From contig KB302363.1 of the NCBI GenBank assembly GCA_000328365.1, positions 134,851-198,850 of the forward strand: DNA of 64,000 nucleotides, in the 5' to 3' direction. The translations under genes were made by a program, and so were the position numbers. Positions 11,269-20,742 of the stretch are shown in pieces (positions within the stretch are counted from its first letter, which is position 1; each line of letters starts with the position of its first letter). The notes beneath the pieces are model-generated. The model did not search any database, was not told where the DNA came from, and saw only the letters and a list, made by a program, of their open reading frames with translations. This DNA is from Capitella teleta (taxonomy: Eukaryota > Annelida > Polychaeta > Capitellidae).

Positions 11269-12142
11269 CAGTAAAACCTCGATGTATCGAACGTCCGTCC
11301 CTCGAATGTCTCCCTGTGTCGAAGTGTTTTCGAAGTCCCGACGATTCTCCTATACTTTACTATTAGCACTAACATCCGTCCCTCGAACGTCTCATTCTCG
11401 AATTTATCCTTGTGTCGAAGTGTTTTCGAAGTCCCCGAGACATATTTTCGATCTGTAGCTCAAAGTCGAAAAATTCGATGAGCATATTTCTCAGTTTGAT
11501 AACTTCAAAGAGAGAGAGAGAGAGATAGTCAGTTGTTTACAAAGCATCAAAACATCACCGCCGGGCCCCCACAAAGCAGTCGGCAGCCTTTATCTCTCCT
11601 CTGCTTACGCCGCGACCAGAGCTTTGATTGGCTGACTCCAAAGATCAACGGACCGTGGATCTCAACTAAGCTATAAGGCATATTGTTGTTGGTGTATTTG
11701 TGATGATCTTTAATGAATGACCGACAAAAGACCGCGACCAGAGCTTGGCTGACTCCTAAAACCAATAGACCGTGGATATCAACTAAGGCATTGTTGATGT
11801 GCTTGTGATGATATTTAATGAATGCCGACAAAAGACCGCGCGCATTCGAAGCTAGAGTTAATTCAAGAAATCCAGCCTTAGATCTACACGTTGATAAATA
11901 TTTGTTAATTAAAAGTTTCAATCTCAATTTCTCCTATAATCTTTGGGCTAGATTTCTCGTAAGTCATGAGATCACCGCTCATAGTTTATGAGTTCAAAAC
12001 GCATGCTGTTAATAATAACGTCAGAGCACGGTTTGGAGTCATAACGGTCATATCATAACGGCTTTGATCTATCCCTCGAAGTATCCTTGAGTCGAAGTAT
12101 TTGAGCTGACCCCACGAACTTCGACACATCAAGGTTTTACTG
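11269..12142. mobile_element. Nested pogo/Tigger-like DNA element (non-autonomous)
   Basis: The ends are CAGTAAAACCTCGATGTATCG on the left and its inverse with a few mismatches on the right (cgacacatcaaggttttactg). Each is flanked by TA (11267-11268 and 12143-12144). This is the pogo/Tigger TIR type with its TA target duplication. The interior has no transposase. It contains duplicated blocks: ccgtccctcgaa...gtgtcgaagtgttttcgaagtccc appears twice (about 11294 and 11375), and a block of about 105-125 bp is repeated at 11609-11837. It lies wholly inside the hAT-like element and so inserted later. Confidence 0.88.
11609..11837. repeat. Imperfect internal tandem duplication in the pogo-like element
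   Basis: Two units, each starting GCGACCAGAGCTT and ending GACAAAAGACC, lie head to tail (about 11609-11732 and 11733-11837). They differ by small indels. Confidence 0.8.
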
Positions 12143-13088
12143 TACTATAATATTAGTAACAGGCTATCTTGTCTGCTGCAGTGCGACAAATTTGAGTGTG
12201 TCATTGCAGTTATTATATTTGTGGCGTAGAAACACATTGCCTGCGTCAAGGAAGTTTGATCAGTGATGATCGCACCTACATTCACTGTTCACTCAACTGA
12301 ATGTTGAACATTTTGATATGTAACGAATTCCACAAGAATGTGACAAGATGTTACCAAGGCTTGTTACAAGGACAATAATGGTTGACGCACCCGCCCCATC
12401 GCGAGGGCTCTGACTCTTGAAGATGCAACACTATGTGACTATACATGTAATTCTAGTTTCAAAAGGAGCTAAAAGCAAAATGTATTGAGTATAACCATAA
12501 TGCTCTTTTGTTTTTCTGGCGTCCATAATGGTAAACTGAGTTTTCCTGCCGGAAAACTGCCAGTGATTGGTATCGTCAGAAGAAGAGTCGCCTCTGAATT
12601 ATTTACTAATCATATATCAATTGTATGTATTAAATATCTTGGGAAAACAAAACGTGTCTTCGTTGTTTGTGTGATATTTGGTATTTTATAAGTAAGGGAA
12701 ATCCCTGTCAAACTGCCCAGATTTTGGACTTTGGTGCTTGTTTTTAGAAAAAATCCTGGGGGAGCAACCCCTGGACCTCACTAGCGGTGCGTTCCGTGGG
12801 CACATTTCTGTGCCTACGGTACAGCTTCCCTATATTTTTCTTGTCTTTTGAGCAATCCTTTAGAAAAGCCATGCCCAGTGAAAATACTATCTAAATAAAC
12901 ACTGTGTAGTTAATTAATTAGCTATTATAGTTTACTATCTGGTATGGCCCCTTGCCATGTGGCTGTATACTGATTCGGCCCTCTGCCCAAAATGAGATGC
13001 CGACCAATGCACTACTGAATCTATTGGACTGTAGGAACTGCTCTGCTATCCATGGGATGATGGGGAGGTATGAAAAAGTATGGTGATA

Positions 13089-13147
13089 ATGGTCATTCCT
13101 TAATTTTGTTCCAAGACAGTCTTGAAACAAGATTAAGGAATGACCAT
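13089..13147. repeat. 59-nt near-perfect palindrome (hairpin)
   Basis: Pairing about position 13118 gives 27 Watson-Crick pairs, one G-T pair and one mismatch over 29 positions. The outer 16 pairs are perfect (arm ATGGTCATTCCTTAAT). It could be a hairpin RNA or a miniature foldback element. A second hairpin lies only 137 bp downstream. Confidence 0.9.
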
Positions 13148-13284
13148 AGTCCAAGTCTTGGCAAGACTCCTATTGCTATAACAGTGTGTAAGGACATCAT
13201 CCCCACAGATTACGGCGATACTATAGGCCTACTAGCTAGCCTATATAATAATACTATATTATAGACCTGTAGACTGGGGTTAGT

Positions 13285-13342
13285 CTAGCTCCCCAAAAGT
13301 AGCGGAGCAGTCCATACACTCCGCTATGGCTTGGGGAGCTAG
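13285..13342. repeat. 58-nt hairpin with an internal loop
   Basis: Outer arms of 12 bp (CTAGCTCCCCAA at 13285-13296, inverse at 13331-13342) and an inner 8-bp stem (TAGCGGAG at 13300-13307, inverse at 13319-13326). They are separated by 3/4-nt internal bulges and an 11-nt loop. The size and bulged architecture are compatible with a pre-miRNA, but nothing here proves expression. Confidence 0.85.
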
Positions 13343-13969
13343 GTTTAGTAAAGTTAGTAATTCCTCACTGACTCTCATCATCCCCCACATGTTATGGCAA
13401 CAGAATCATTATCATGAGAATGCAGCTATCAGTATCAGTTACTCACTTACGTTACTGAGTTAGTCAGCAAGTCAGTTTACATGACGCCATTAATAGGTGA
13501 TTGTGAAAGATTTAAAGACATCCAAAAACCAAATTAAATATCAGGTTATAATTATAAAACGTTTAGAATCATGGTGCAGATGGTGGTGTTGATGGATCTC
13601 ACCATAAGCCGCATAAAAATCGATTTTTTAGACTCGCGAGCGTGCCAGCGCAACTGTCTTGTTTACGTGATTTCTCATCCAACTGGAAATACTTGGGAGT
13701 ACGACTAGAGACTTTTCTTCGCTGTGGGAGAACAATCCAAGTCATCCAACTGATTATTCATTTGAGTAATTGAAGCTGAGTCGCTTATTTTGCTGCATAT
13801 CTATCTTTGGGGAGTTTTGATATGTTGTCCGGCATTACAAACTCCATCATATATCCAAAAATTAGCTTGATGCTATTTAGTCCCCTTTTAGGCCGTTTTT
13901 TATCTAACACTCCTGCACTACTAGCAAGGCAAATTTATCGCGTGAATCTATTCTTCTTGCGTTTGTTAT
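13343..13969. other. Non-coding spacer
   Basis: No gene or complete repeat recognised between the hairpins and the next inverted-repeat element. Confidence 0.4.
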
Positions 13970-14399
13970 AAAGTGCGTTATGACTACGAAGATAAAATTC
14001 TTGCGTCTTCTGACAGCATGTGAAAATAGGATAGAAAACAGGTGTAATCTGGATCCTGTGATGTTGTATACGAGTTTTATATGATTGAATGGGGTATATA
14101 TCAACTCAGGGCACTGGAAGGATTGCATTGATGCTAATTTCAGATTGACTGAATCGTGTAATATACATGAAAACCCATGTCCATGACCACGCCATAGTAG
14201 GAGATAGGGACTTTTTTCAAGAGTACAAACTTGATGGTATGATGTTGTATATTGGTTTTACATGATTGGGAAGGGTTATACCTACTCAGTGCACCTGTAG
14301 GGGTTTCTTGATGATTACTTTTGATGATTGAATCATGTAACATACATGATCATACATGAAAACCGATGTCCGTGACCTTAATGAGTCATAACGCACTTT
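13970..14399. mobile_element. Putative MITE with 16-bp inverted ends
   Basis: The left end AAAGTGCGTTATGACT (13970-13985) is exactly inverted at 14384-14399. The interior is mostly an imperfect duplication with a period of about 180 bp: the segment near 14061-14180 recurs near 14242-14375. Related TCATAACGCA motifs also occur near 14447 and 14995, so several partial copies may be clustered. The superfamily is not clear. Confidence 0.6.
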
Positions 14400-14600
14400 T
14401 TATCAGACACGAGGTCATGGCATTAGTCATCACGGGTGGATAATCATAACGCACTCGACCATTGGAAGCTCCCCATCAATTGTTGCCATCAGGCGCTGGC
14501 AGAGTAAAGCTGACACATGTGCTGCATTGTGCTCAGTAAATAAAACAGTATCTACTCGTTCATAATTGTGTACTTATTTCATTGTTCAAATTCATTCTTT

Positions 14601-14644
14601 TTTCGTTCGTTCATTCGTTCGTTTGTTCGTTCGTTCGTTTGTTC
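14601..14644. repeat. TTCG/TTTG simple repeat
   Basis: A run of TTCG units interrupted by TTCA and TTTG variants. Confidence 0.85.
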
Positions 14645-15012
14645 TTCAAACACAAATAGAAATCGCGGTATGTTAGGATCAATTAAAAATGATATTACAT
14701 AATTAGGTACATTACATCCAAAACAAACACAAAAACAAAAACAAAAAAGAGAGAGAAAAAAGAAGGCGTGAAGTGTCAGCCCCCTTCATCGCTTCCATAT
14801 CGATGAGGACCCAGCCAGCCCCACTTCACTTGCTGGGTCAAACTGAAGACTAAAATTTATGTAATTTTGACGAAAAATCGTTTATATAATATGCCTATAC
14901 AATTATACCACCAACAATAATTGTATATAATCGTATAGATACGATTACATAAACAACATAACACGCCTCCTAGGTACGCCCGAGGGGCGCAAATCATAAC
15001 GCATCAATTATA

Positions 15013-15158
15013 CAGAGTGGGCTAAAAAAAGTCTATCAACTCCATGTTAAAGATCTCAATGCTTTTTAATGGCGCTGCACATTTCTGATAAAATGTGCAG
15101 CGCCATTGATAGAGTTTCGTTTTCAACATGAGTAGATAGACTCCTTTAGCCCACTCTG
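15013..15158. mobile_element. 146-bp double-hairpin MITE, mariner-like ends
   Basis: The outer inverted repeat starts CAGAGTGGGCTAAA on the left and matches the inverse of TTTAGCCCACTCTG on the right. The arms continue for about 35 bp (AGTCTATC...ACTC...ATGTT). An inner perfect inverted repeat, AATGGCGCTGCACATTT, surrounds a short loop. TA precedes the left end (15011-15012); the right flank is AA, so the TA duplication is decayed or absent. Ends of this kind are common in Tc1/mariner MITEs. It lies 225 bp upstream of the PGM3 start codon. Confidence 0.8.
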
Positions 15159-15195
15159 AATGCCCCTGGAGAGCGTAGAGCCCAACGAATTTGAC

Positions 15196-15255
15196 TCATG
15201 AGCCCCTGAAGCCTTCATTGAGCCCCCCAGGAGCTCATTAAGCCCCTCGGGAGCA
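15196..15255. repeat. Short GAGCCCC repeats in the PGM3 5' region
   Basis: Three imperfect units, each with AGCCCC and ending in about GAGC (GAGCCCCTGAAGC, GAGCCCCCCAGGAGC, AAGCCCCTCGGGAGC), separated by ttcatt or tcatta. They sit between the MITE and the PGM3 start codon and may be in the promoter or 5' UTR. Confidence 0.6.
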
Positions 15256-15383
15256 AAGACTTCAAGCTTTTTCCGATCAGCGCTGATAGCCCTTCTCATG
15301 TGTCGCATGTGTCAAGAGTAGCTTCTGTTGCTTCCTGATCAGCCACCGACCGCCATTCCGCCACTGAGATCATTGCCGCAATA

Positions 15384-18300
15384 ATGGAAGCCGTATACAC
15401 GAAAGCTGTCAACGTAGGAAAAGAAAAACACCCGCGAATTCTTGACGAAAGGATAGCATATGGAACAGCAGGATTTAGGAAGAGGTTTGTGTGTGATCGA
15501 TTACTTCCAGTCTTGGGTGTGAGTAGCTAAATAGTAAAATACCCAATATATTCAAAATAGTGTAAATGATCGTCTGCTATACAATGATCATAATGTATCT
15601 TCTCCAGTTCTGAAAACCTAAGTCTTGAGTTCGAGATAAAAATTCCACATTAATCAGGCTGTTAATAATCATTGATGTTCCTGTACTTCTTTATACCACG
15701 TCCGTTACGATGTTATAAAAACGTCTGAATCATCTTCGTACATACTTCCTGGATGGTAAAAATAGAGTGCAGCAAAATATTGTATAGTTTTTAATCGTAA
15801 GTTCGGTACTAGCTGACATACTACAGCGAGTCCAATGGGTCTCCAGACCTCGCCCGAGAATCTGTGCTAGTTCGGTGCAGGAAAGATTGTTAAATCTCTA
15901 ATAATTCTCTGTTTTTTTTTTCCCCTCTGATTGAGCATTATTTTACAGCATATATAATTATAATGTTTACCAAATATCCGAGTAATCTTGTACATATGTT
16001 CCATTTGATCATTAAAGTTTTCTGCTGGCTAGAATTGTTATGTTATGAATAAAGTATTAATAGTATGTAATTTCAATGTACTCAATTAAGCCCATCACTG
16101 ATCTTCATAAGTTCATAACTGATACGTTGCACCATTCAAGTCAGATTATCTTTGCGTATGCAACACAGCTGATAACAAACCTGCTCTGCTTCTTCATCTC
16201 TTATCAATTGATGAAAGCATTGAGCATTCTAATATTATTTTATCTTCCTGTATTACTTTCATGTTATTGACTTTTATTCAAGGTCATTTATCTATTGAAC
16301 TGCACTTCTGTTCTATAGTTGTGTTATGTGTGCAAACCACATTCTACCGGCACAATCATTCTCAGAGTCGGCTTGTTATTATCAAGCTGGTATTCACTGA
16401 CTGGAAAATACTGGGAGAAAATCATATACATATGTACTGGGAATTTCTTTCTGTTACCAGGAAATGTCTCCAAAAAAACCCAGATACCTTATGTATAAGC
16501 TGAAGAGAATTCTAGTGTTGGACTTATGATGATCTGGGATCAATCTCAAGCCATAAAATATCCATCCTTACCTGTCTTCTGCAGAGCAGACACCCTTGAC
16601 CATGTCATCTACCGCATGGGGCTCCTGGCAGCCCTGCGTTCCATGCACAAGAAAGGTGAGCATGGATTCCCCTTTGATTCTCTCGCATGTTTATCGCCCA
16701 CTTTTCTGTAGCATGCATTGGGGTCATGATAACGGCATCCCACAATCCGGAAGAGGACAATGGTGTGAAGCTTGTGGATCCCATGGGCGAAATGCTTGAG
16801 TCGTCTTGGGAAAGCTACGCAACTAATCTGGCAAACGTCAAGTGATTATTGAACATTTCATTTTTAATATTTGGCTGAGCTGTGTATAGTTAAATGCAAT
16901 GGATGATGCTTTGATATTTATTGTGATCCTAATTTCAGTGACGATGATCTCGGATCTACTTTGAAAACCATCATCCAGCAAGTTGGTATTGACCCCGAAG
17001 TTAAAGGTCATGTTGTGGTAGGCAGAGACACAAGGTGAACACTCCCTCATTCTTCTCCACACAAATATAAACAATCATCTCTCCAGACCAAGTAGTGAGA
17101 GTTTGTCAAAAGCAATTTGTGATGGTGCAGAAGTAATGGTGGCAGATGTGCAGGACTATGGTACGCTGATTGTCACATTCCTATCACAACATTCATGTCA
17201 CACCTGCAGATAAACATCTTGTGACTCACATGTTTTGAGTAGTTACGCTCATCTTTAGTCCAGTCATAATAATATTTCTATGAATTGATGTCATTGTTTG
17301 TATCAGCTTATATTTCTCTTCCTCCTTTAACTCTCATCCCCTTCGATTGATAAATATTGAACGCAGATATCTGAGCAGCCGGTTATCACACTCATATAAT
17401 CATTACCAGATTTGCTCTCAACACCTCAGTTGCACTACATGGTACGGTGCATCAACACTCAGGGTGCTTATGGTGAACCCACAGAGGACGGCTTCTACTC
17501 TAAACTCTCCTCTGCTTTCTCCAAACTCATGCAGAAAGTGAGAGAAGTTCTCAAAATGGCTGAGTGATGATTATGTGTTTTAAGCCTTCTGCCGGTTACG
17601 TTGCTTCACTGACTGTGGACGGTGCCAACGGCATTGGCGCACCCAAGATGAAGGAAATGATGAAGCACATCGGAACTATACTCAATGTCCGCATTGTCAA
17701 TGATGGCTCAACTGGTAAACTGAACCATCAGGTATCGTATTTGAATTCTATTTTTAGATTTCATATGTTTTTAACATGCAAATTACACCCATCACCTGAA
17801 TCATCTTGGTATATACTTCCTTGATTTTTTATAATAGTTATTGTCTAAAGTCACAACTTTGAACTACGATTTTATGTTTCTGCAAATACTGCTTTATTTA
17901 CTCAAATGATTGCTTTGAAATATTACGGCATCTGTCAATATTGAATTATTGATCAGTATCCATTTCTGGCATCCTGCCAGATTTTCTCATCAGTAGGGAC
18001 TGTATTGTTATTTCAGTCAAGGGATTGAAGTGTTTCTGTTTTCATTCAAATCTGCTGCTCTTTTGAGAGAGCTCTCTTATTTTCCTTTCTTCTTTTCAGT
18101 GTGGTGCTGACTTTGTGAAAGTTCAGCAAATGCCACCACAAGGTGAGAATACAAATCCTGTGCAAGCACAAATATTATTCTGATTTCGCAACAGGAGTGA
18201 TGCTCAGCCCTGGGCACCGCTATGCTTCCTTTGATGGAGATGCTGATCGCATCGTCTATTACTTCCAGGACAATGGTCAGTAAGATTAATTAGAGCTGGA

Positions 18301-19763
18301 ATCGGAAATTCACATTTTATATTTTCAGCTGGACACTTCCGCCTGTTGGATGGAGATAAGATTGCAACCCTGGTCGGTGTGTCCTGGTTTGATATTTGTC
18401 TCTAACCATCTTTGCAGGTGGCAGGATACCTCAAAACTCTCGTCAGTGCCTCAGGAATTGAACTCAACATGGGGCTTGTACAGACTGCCTATGCTAATGG
18501 CAGCTCCACCAAATACATCACTGAAAAATTGGTCAGTCAAAGCAGCGTATGTTCACGAGTTAAATGTGTCGTTTTCAGCTGGTTCCCGTGGCATGCGTGC
18601 CGACTGGGGTGAAGCATCTACATCACCAAGCCCTCTGCTACGACATTGGAGTCTACTTCGAAGCTAACGGCCATGGAACGGTTTGTACTCTGTAACGTTT
18701 GTTCCGCGTATTCCAATCTGATGGGTCTATTCAGGTTCTGTTCTCTGATACTGCTATGCAGAAAATAGAAGCTGCTGGCTCCGATGAAAGGTGAGCGAGG
18801 AGATGATTGGGTTGTCTGTTGGCGTTAATGTTTACTTCGTAGTCTGACTGCAGAGCAGCGTGAGAGTGCCGTCTGCCTGAAGAACGTCGTTGATGTGATA
18901 AACCAGACGGTTGGAGACGCCATCTCTGATCTTCTTCTTGTGGAAACCGTTCTCCACGCAAATGGATGGAACGCTCAGCAGTGGAATGCAGCCTACACTG
19001 ACCTTCCCAACAGACAACTCAAGGTCAAAGTTGCAGACCGCTCGGCCATCAGTACGGCCGATGCGGAACGCAAGGCTGTGAGGCCAGAGGGACTGCAAGC
19101 AGCCGTGGATGCCACTGTTGCAAAGTATTTCTCTGGCAGATCGTTTGTCAGGTTGGTTTAGCTTTTAGTCGTTTACATTTGCCTCAAATCGTTTGAATAG
19201 CTGTTGAGTTAATTTATTTTTGAATTTTCAGACCTTCTGGAACGGAGGATGTTGTTCGTGTGTATGCAGAGGCAGATACCCAGGTACGCCCTATTCGGCA
19301 CTTAATTCTTCTCAGTTCTCTTGAGCTATGTTCAATGGACGTAATACATTATGCACTTTGAATTATTAAACCTGCTTCATTGACGAATTAGCAGCGGTAG
19401 TTCTCATGTTGACCAATGGAAGCGATTAATGTGAAAATTTTGAAATGATGTTGATAAAAATAATTCATTAATTTGAGAACGCTAGCTGTTATGTAAAAGA
19501 AGAGAATATCACGCAAAAAAAAAAATATAATAATAATAATTAATGAACAGCACAAGTCAATTATGTTAAATATAAATCCCTTATCTGTATTCACAAGTAT
19601 GACATGCTGAATTTCCCTTGTTTCCTTTATTATCACTTAATAAGATCATCATGAATGATTACTTTGCTCATTGCAGACGCATGCTGACCAATTGGCCCAT
19701 GAGGTCAGTCTGCTGGTGTTTGACCTGGCGGGCGGAGTGGGGGAGAGACCCAAACCACTGTGA
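15384..19763 (+). CDS. PGM3: Phosphoacetylglucosamine mutase (PGM3)
   Basis: Converts GlcNAc-6-phosphate to GlcNAc-1-phosphate in the cytosolic UDP-GlcNAc pathway. Sixteen exons: 15384-15484, 16585-16655, 16712-16841, 16939-17034, 17087-17160, 17410-17537, 17585-17731, 18100-18142, 18195-18275, 18329-18372, 18418-18531, 18579-18680, 18735-18790, 18843-19151, 19232-19283, 19677-19763. They sum to 1635 nt, or 544 residues plus stop, close to the 542 of human PGM3. All phosphohexomutase sites are present: catalytic [11 protein letters not shown] (Ser67), metal loop DGDADR (277-282), sugar-binding EANGHGT (371-377) and phosphate-binding [10 protein letters not shown] (from 499). Every junction keeps the frame. 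Nine of the 15 introns are only 45-56 nt. The gene looks intact and functional. Confidence 0.96.
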
Positions 19764-20217
19764 ACTGCATTCTCCATTATCACTCATTGCTATACTTAAG
19801 GTGCTTTGATTAGAATAATGTTATAATGGGCAGGGAGTTGATTTCAACACAGGTTTTATCAATCTATTTATACAGTGTATGATAATTGTATAGAAGATCT
19901 CTTTAACACTATATGTATGCATTCTGTGATACTTATGTGATCCAACGACTGTTTAAGACATTCTCTTTTCAAGTTGTTCTCACTCCTTCTCACACAGCGT
20001 TTTCCGCTGGGTTTACTGACCTTTTTGATTACTATATAATACTGGGTAATTAATGTAAGATGTGAGGAATCGTATATATAAATTAAGAAGTGAATGATTT
20101 GTGCTTTTAATTGATTTTCGTGCAGGGAATTCTTTCTTTTCTTAACAATTTTCCTATCAAGACAAGACATAAGAAGGAGAGTGTGTTATGTAAATGATTG
20201 GAACAATGAAACACCTT
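19764..20217. other. PGM3 3' flank
   Basis: No canonical AATAAA is visible soon after the PGM3 stop; the first clear one is at 20615. Therefore either PGM3 has a long 3' UTR or it uses a variant signal. Confidence 0.35.
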
Positions 20218-20314
20218 TTTATATTTAACCAAACAATCTTCTTTGATCGTGACCTCAATGCCTCCTGTCTCCTTTTAATTCTCCTCATCAGGATTCAAAA
20301 CAAATCTCAGCATC

Positions 20315-20506
20315 ATGAAAATTGGCGATTTTAGTGCAATTTTAGTGATATTTGGTTTAATTATAAGCACGATCGAAACGATGTCAGATGCCAAGATAAT
20401 TGAACAGCCTTGCTTCTTCCTGGGCAGAGGATCTAGTGCCTCAATTCCTCCTCTGGATCACTGGCAGCAAAGAGGATCTTCTGTTTGGCCCGGAACTAGC
20501 TCCTGA
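20315..20506 (+). CDS. Possible small secreted peptide (63 aa), unrecognised
   Basis: The frame starts MKIGDFSAILVIFGLIISTI, which looks like a signal peptide with a hydrophobic core at residues 8-19 and likely cleavage near residue 22-25. The mature part is about 40 residues with a single Cys and a PCFFLGRG stretch, where Gly-Arg could mark amidation; there is no dibasic site. A TATA-like TATATTTAA lies about 95 nt upstream (near 20219), and AATAAA follows at about 20615. These points suggest an independent small gene. The alternative is a chance frame in the 3' UTR of PGM3. I do not recognise a family. Confidence 0.35.
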   Translation: MKIGDFSAILVIFGLIISTIETMSDAKIIEQPCFFLGRGSSASIPPLDHWQQRGSSVWPGTSS

Positions 20507-20742
20507 TTGACCTCACGGCCGATTCGTTCAAAGGGCAGCCGAAGAGCAGTTTTCACAGCGAGCAATCTCTGTTCATCTAGCTGCATGTTATTATATTTAA
20601 TTATATATCAACCTAAATAAATCAAAGGCCCCAAAATATACCCCTAACTCATAATTATTTATTGCTGAATTGAATATATAGCAACCAGAATTGTCGAGAA
20701 CACAAAAGTTCAATTTGCCCTGCTGAAATCTCTCGAAGACAA

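Larger units (their letters stand above)
11047..13009. mobile_element. Non-autonomous hAT-like element with a nested element
   Basis: The left end reads CAGGGGTCGGCA (11047) and the right end reads TGCCGACCAATG (to 13009), the inverted terminal repeat typical of Charlie-like hAT elements. Immediately outside are cactactc (11039-11046) and cactactg (13010-13017), an 8-bp target duplication with 7 matches, as expected for hAT. No transposase is visible. The element is 1963 bp only because another element of 874 bp sits at 11269-12142; without it the length is about 1.09 kb. The right part (12247-13009) is highly similar to 63256-63999. Confidence 0.88.

Noticed and set aside
18350-18667. 105-codon frame in PGM3
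   Set aside because: It runs through introns and out-of-frame exons of PGM3.
20580-20742. Left remnant of the MITE beyond the LINE 3' end
   Set aside because: Only weak similarity (aaatctctcg) and no inverted end or TTAA could be seen.
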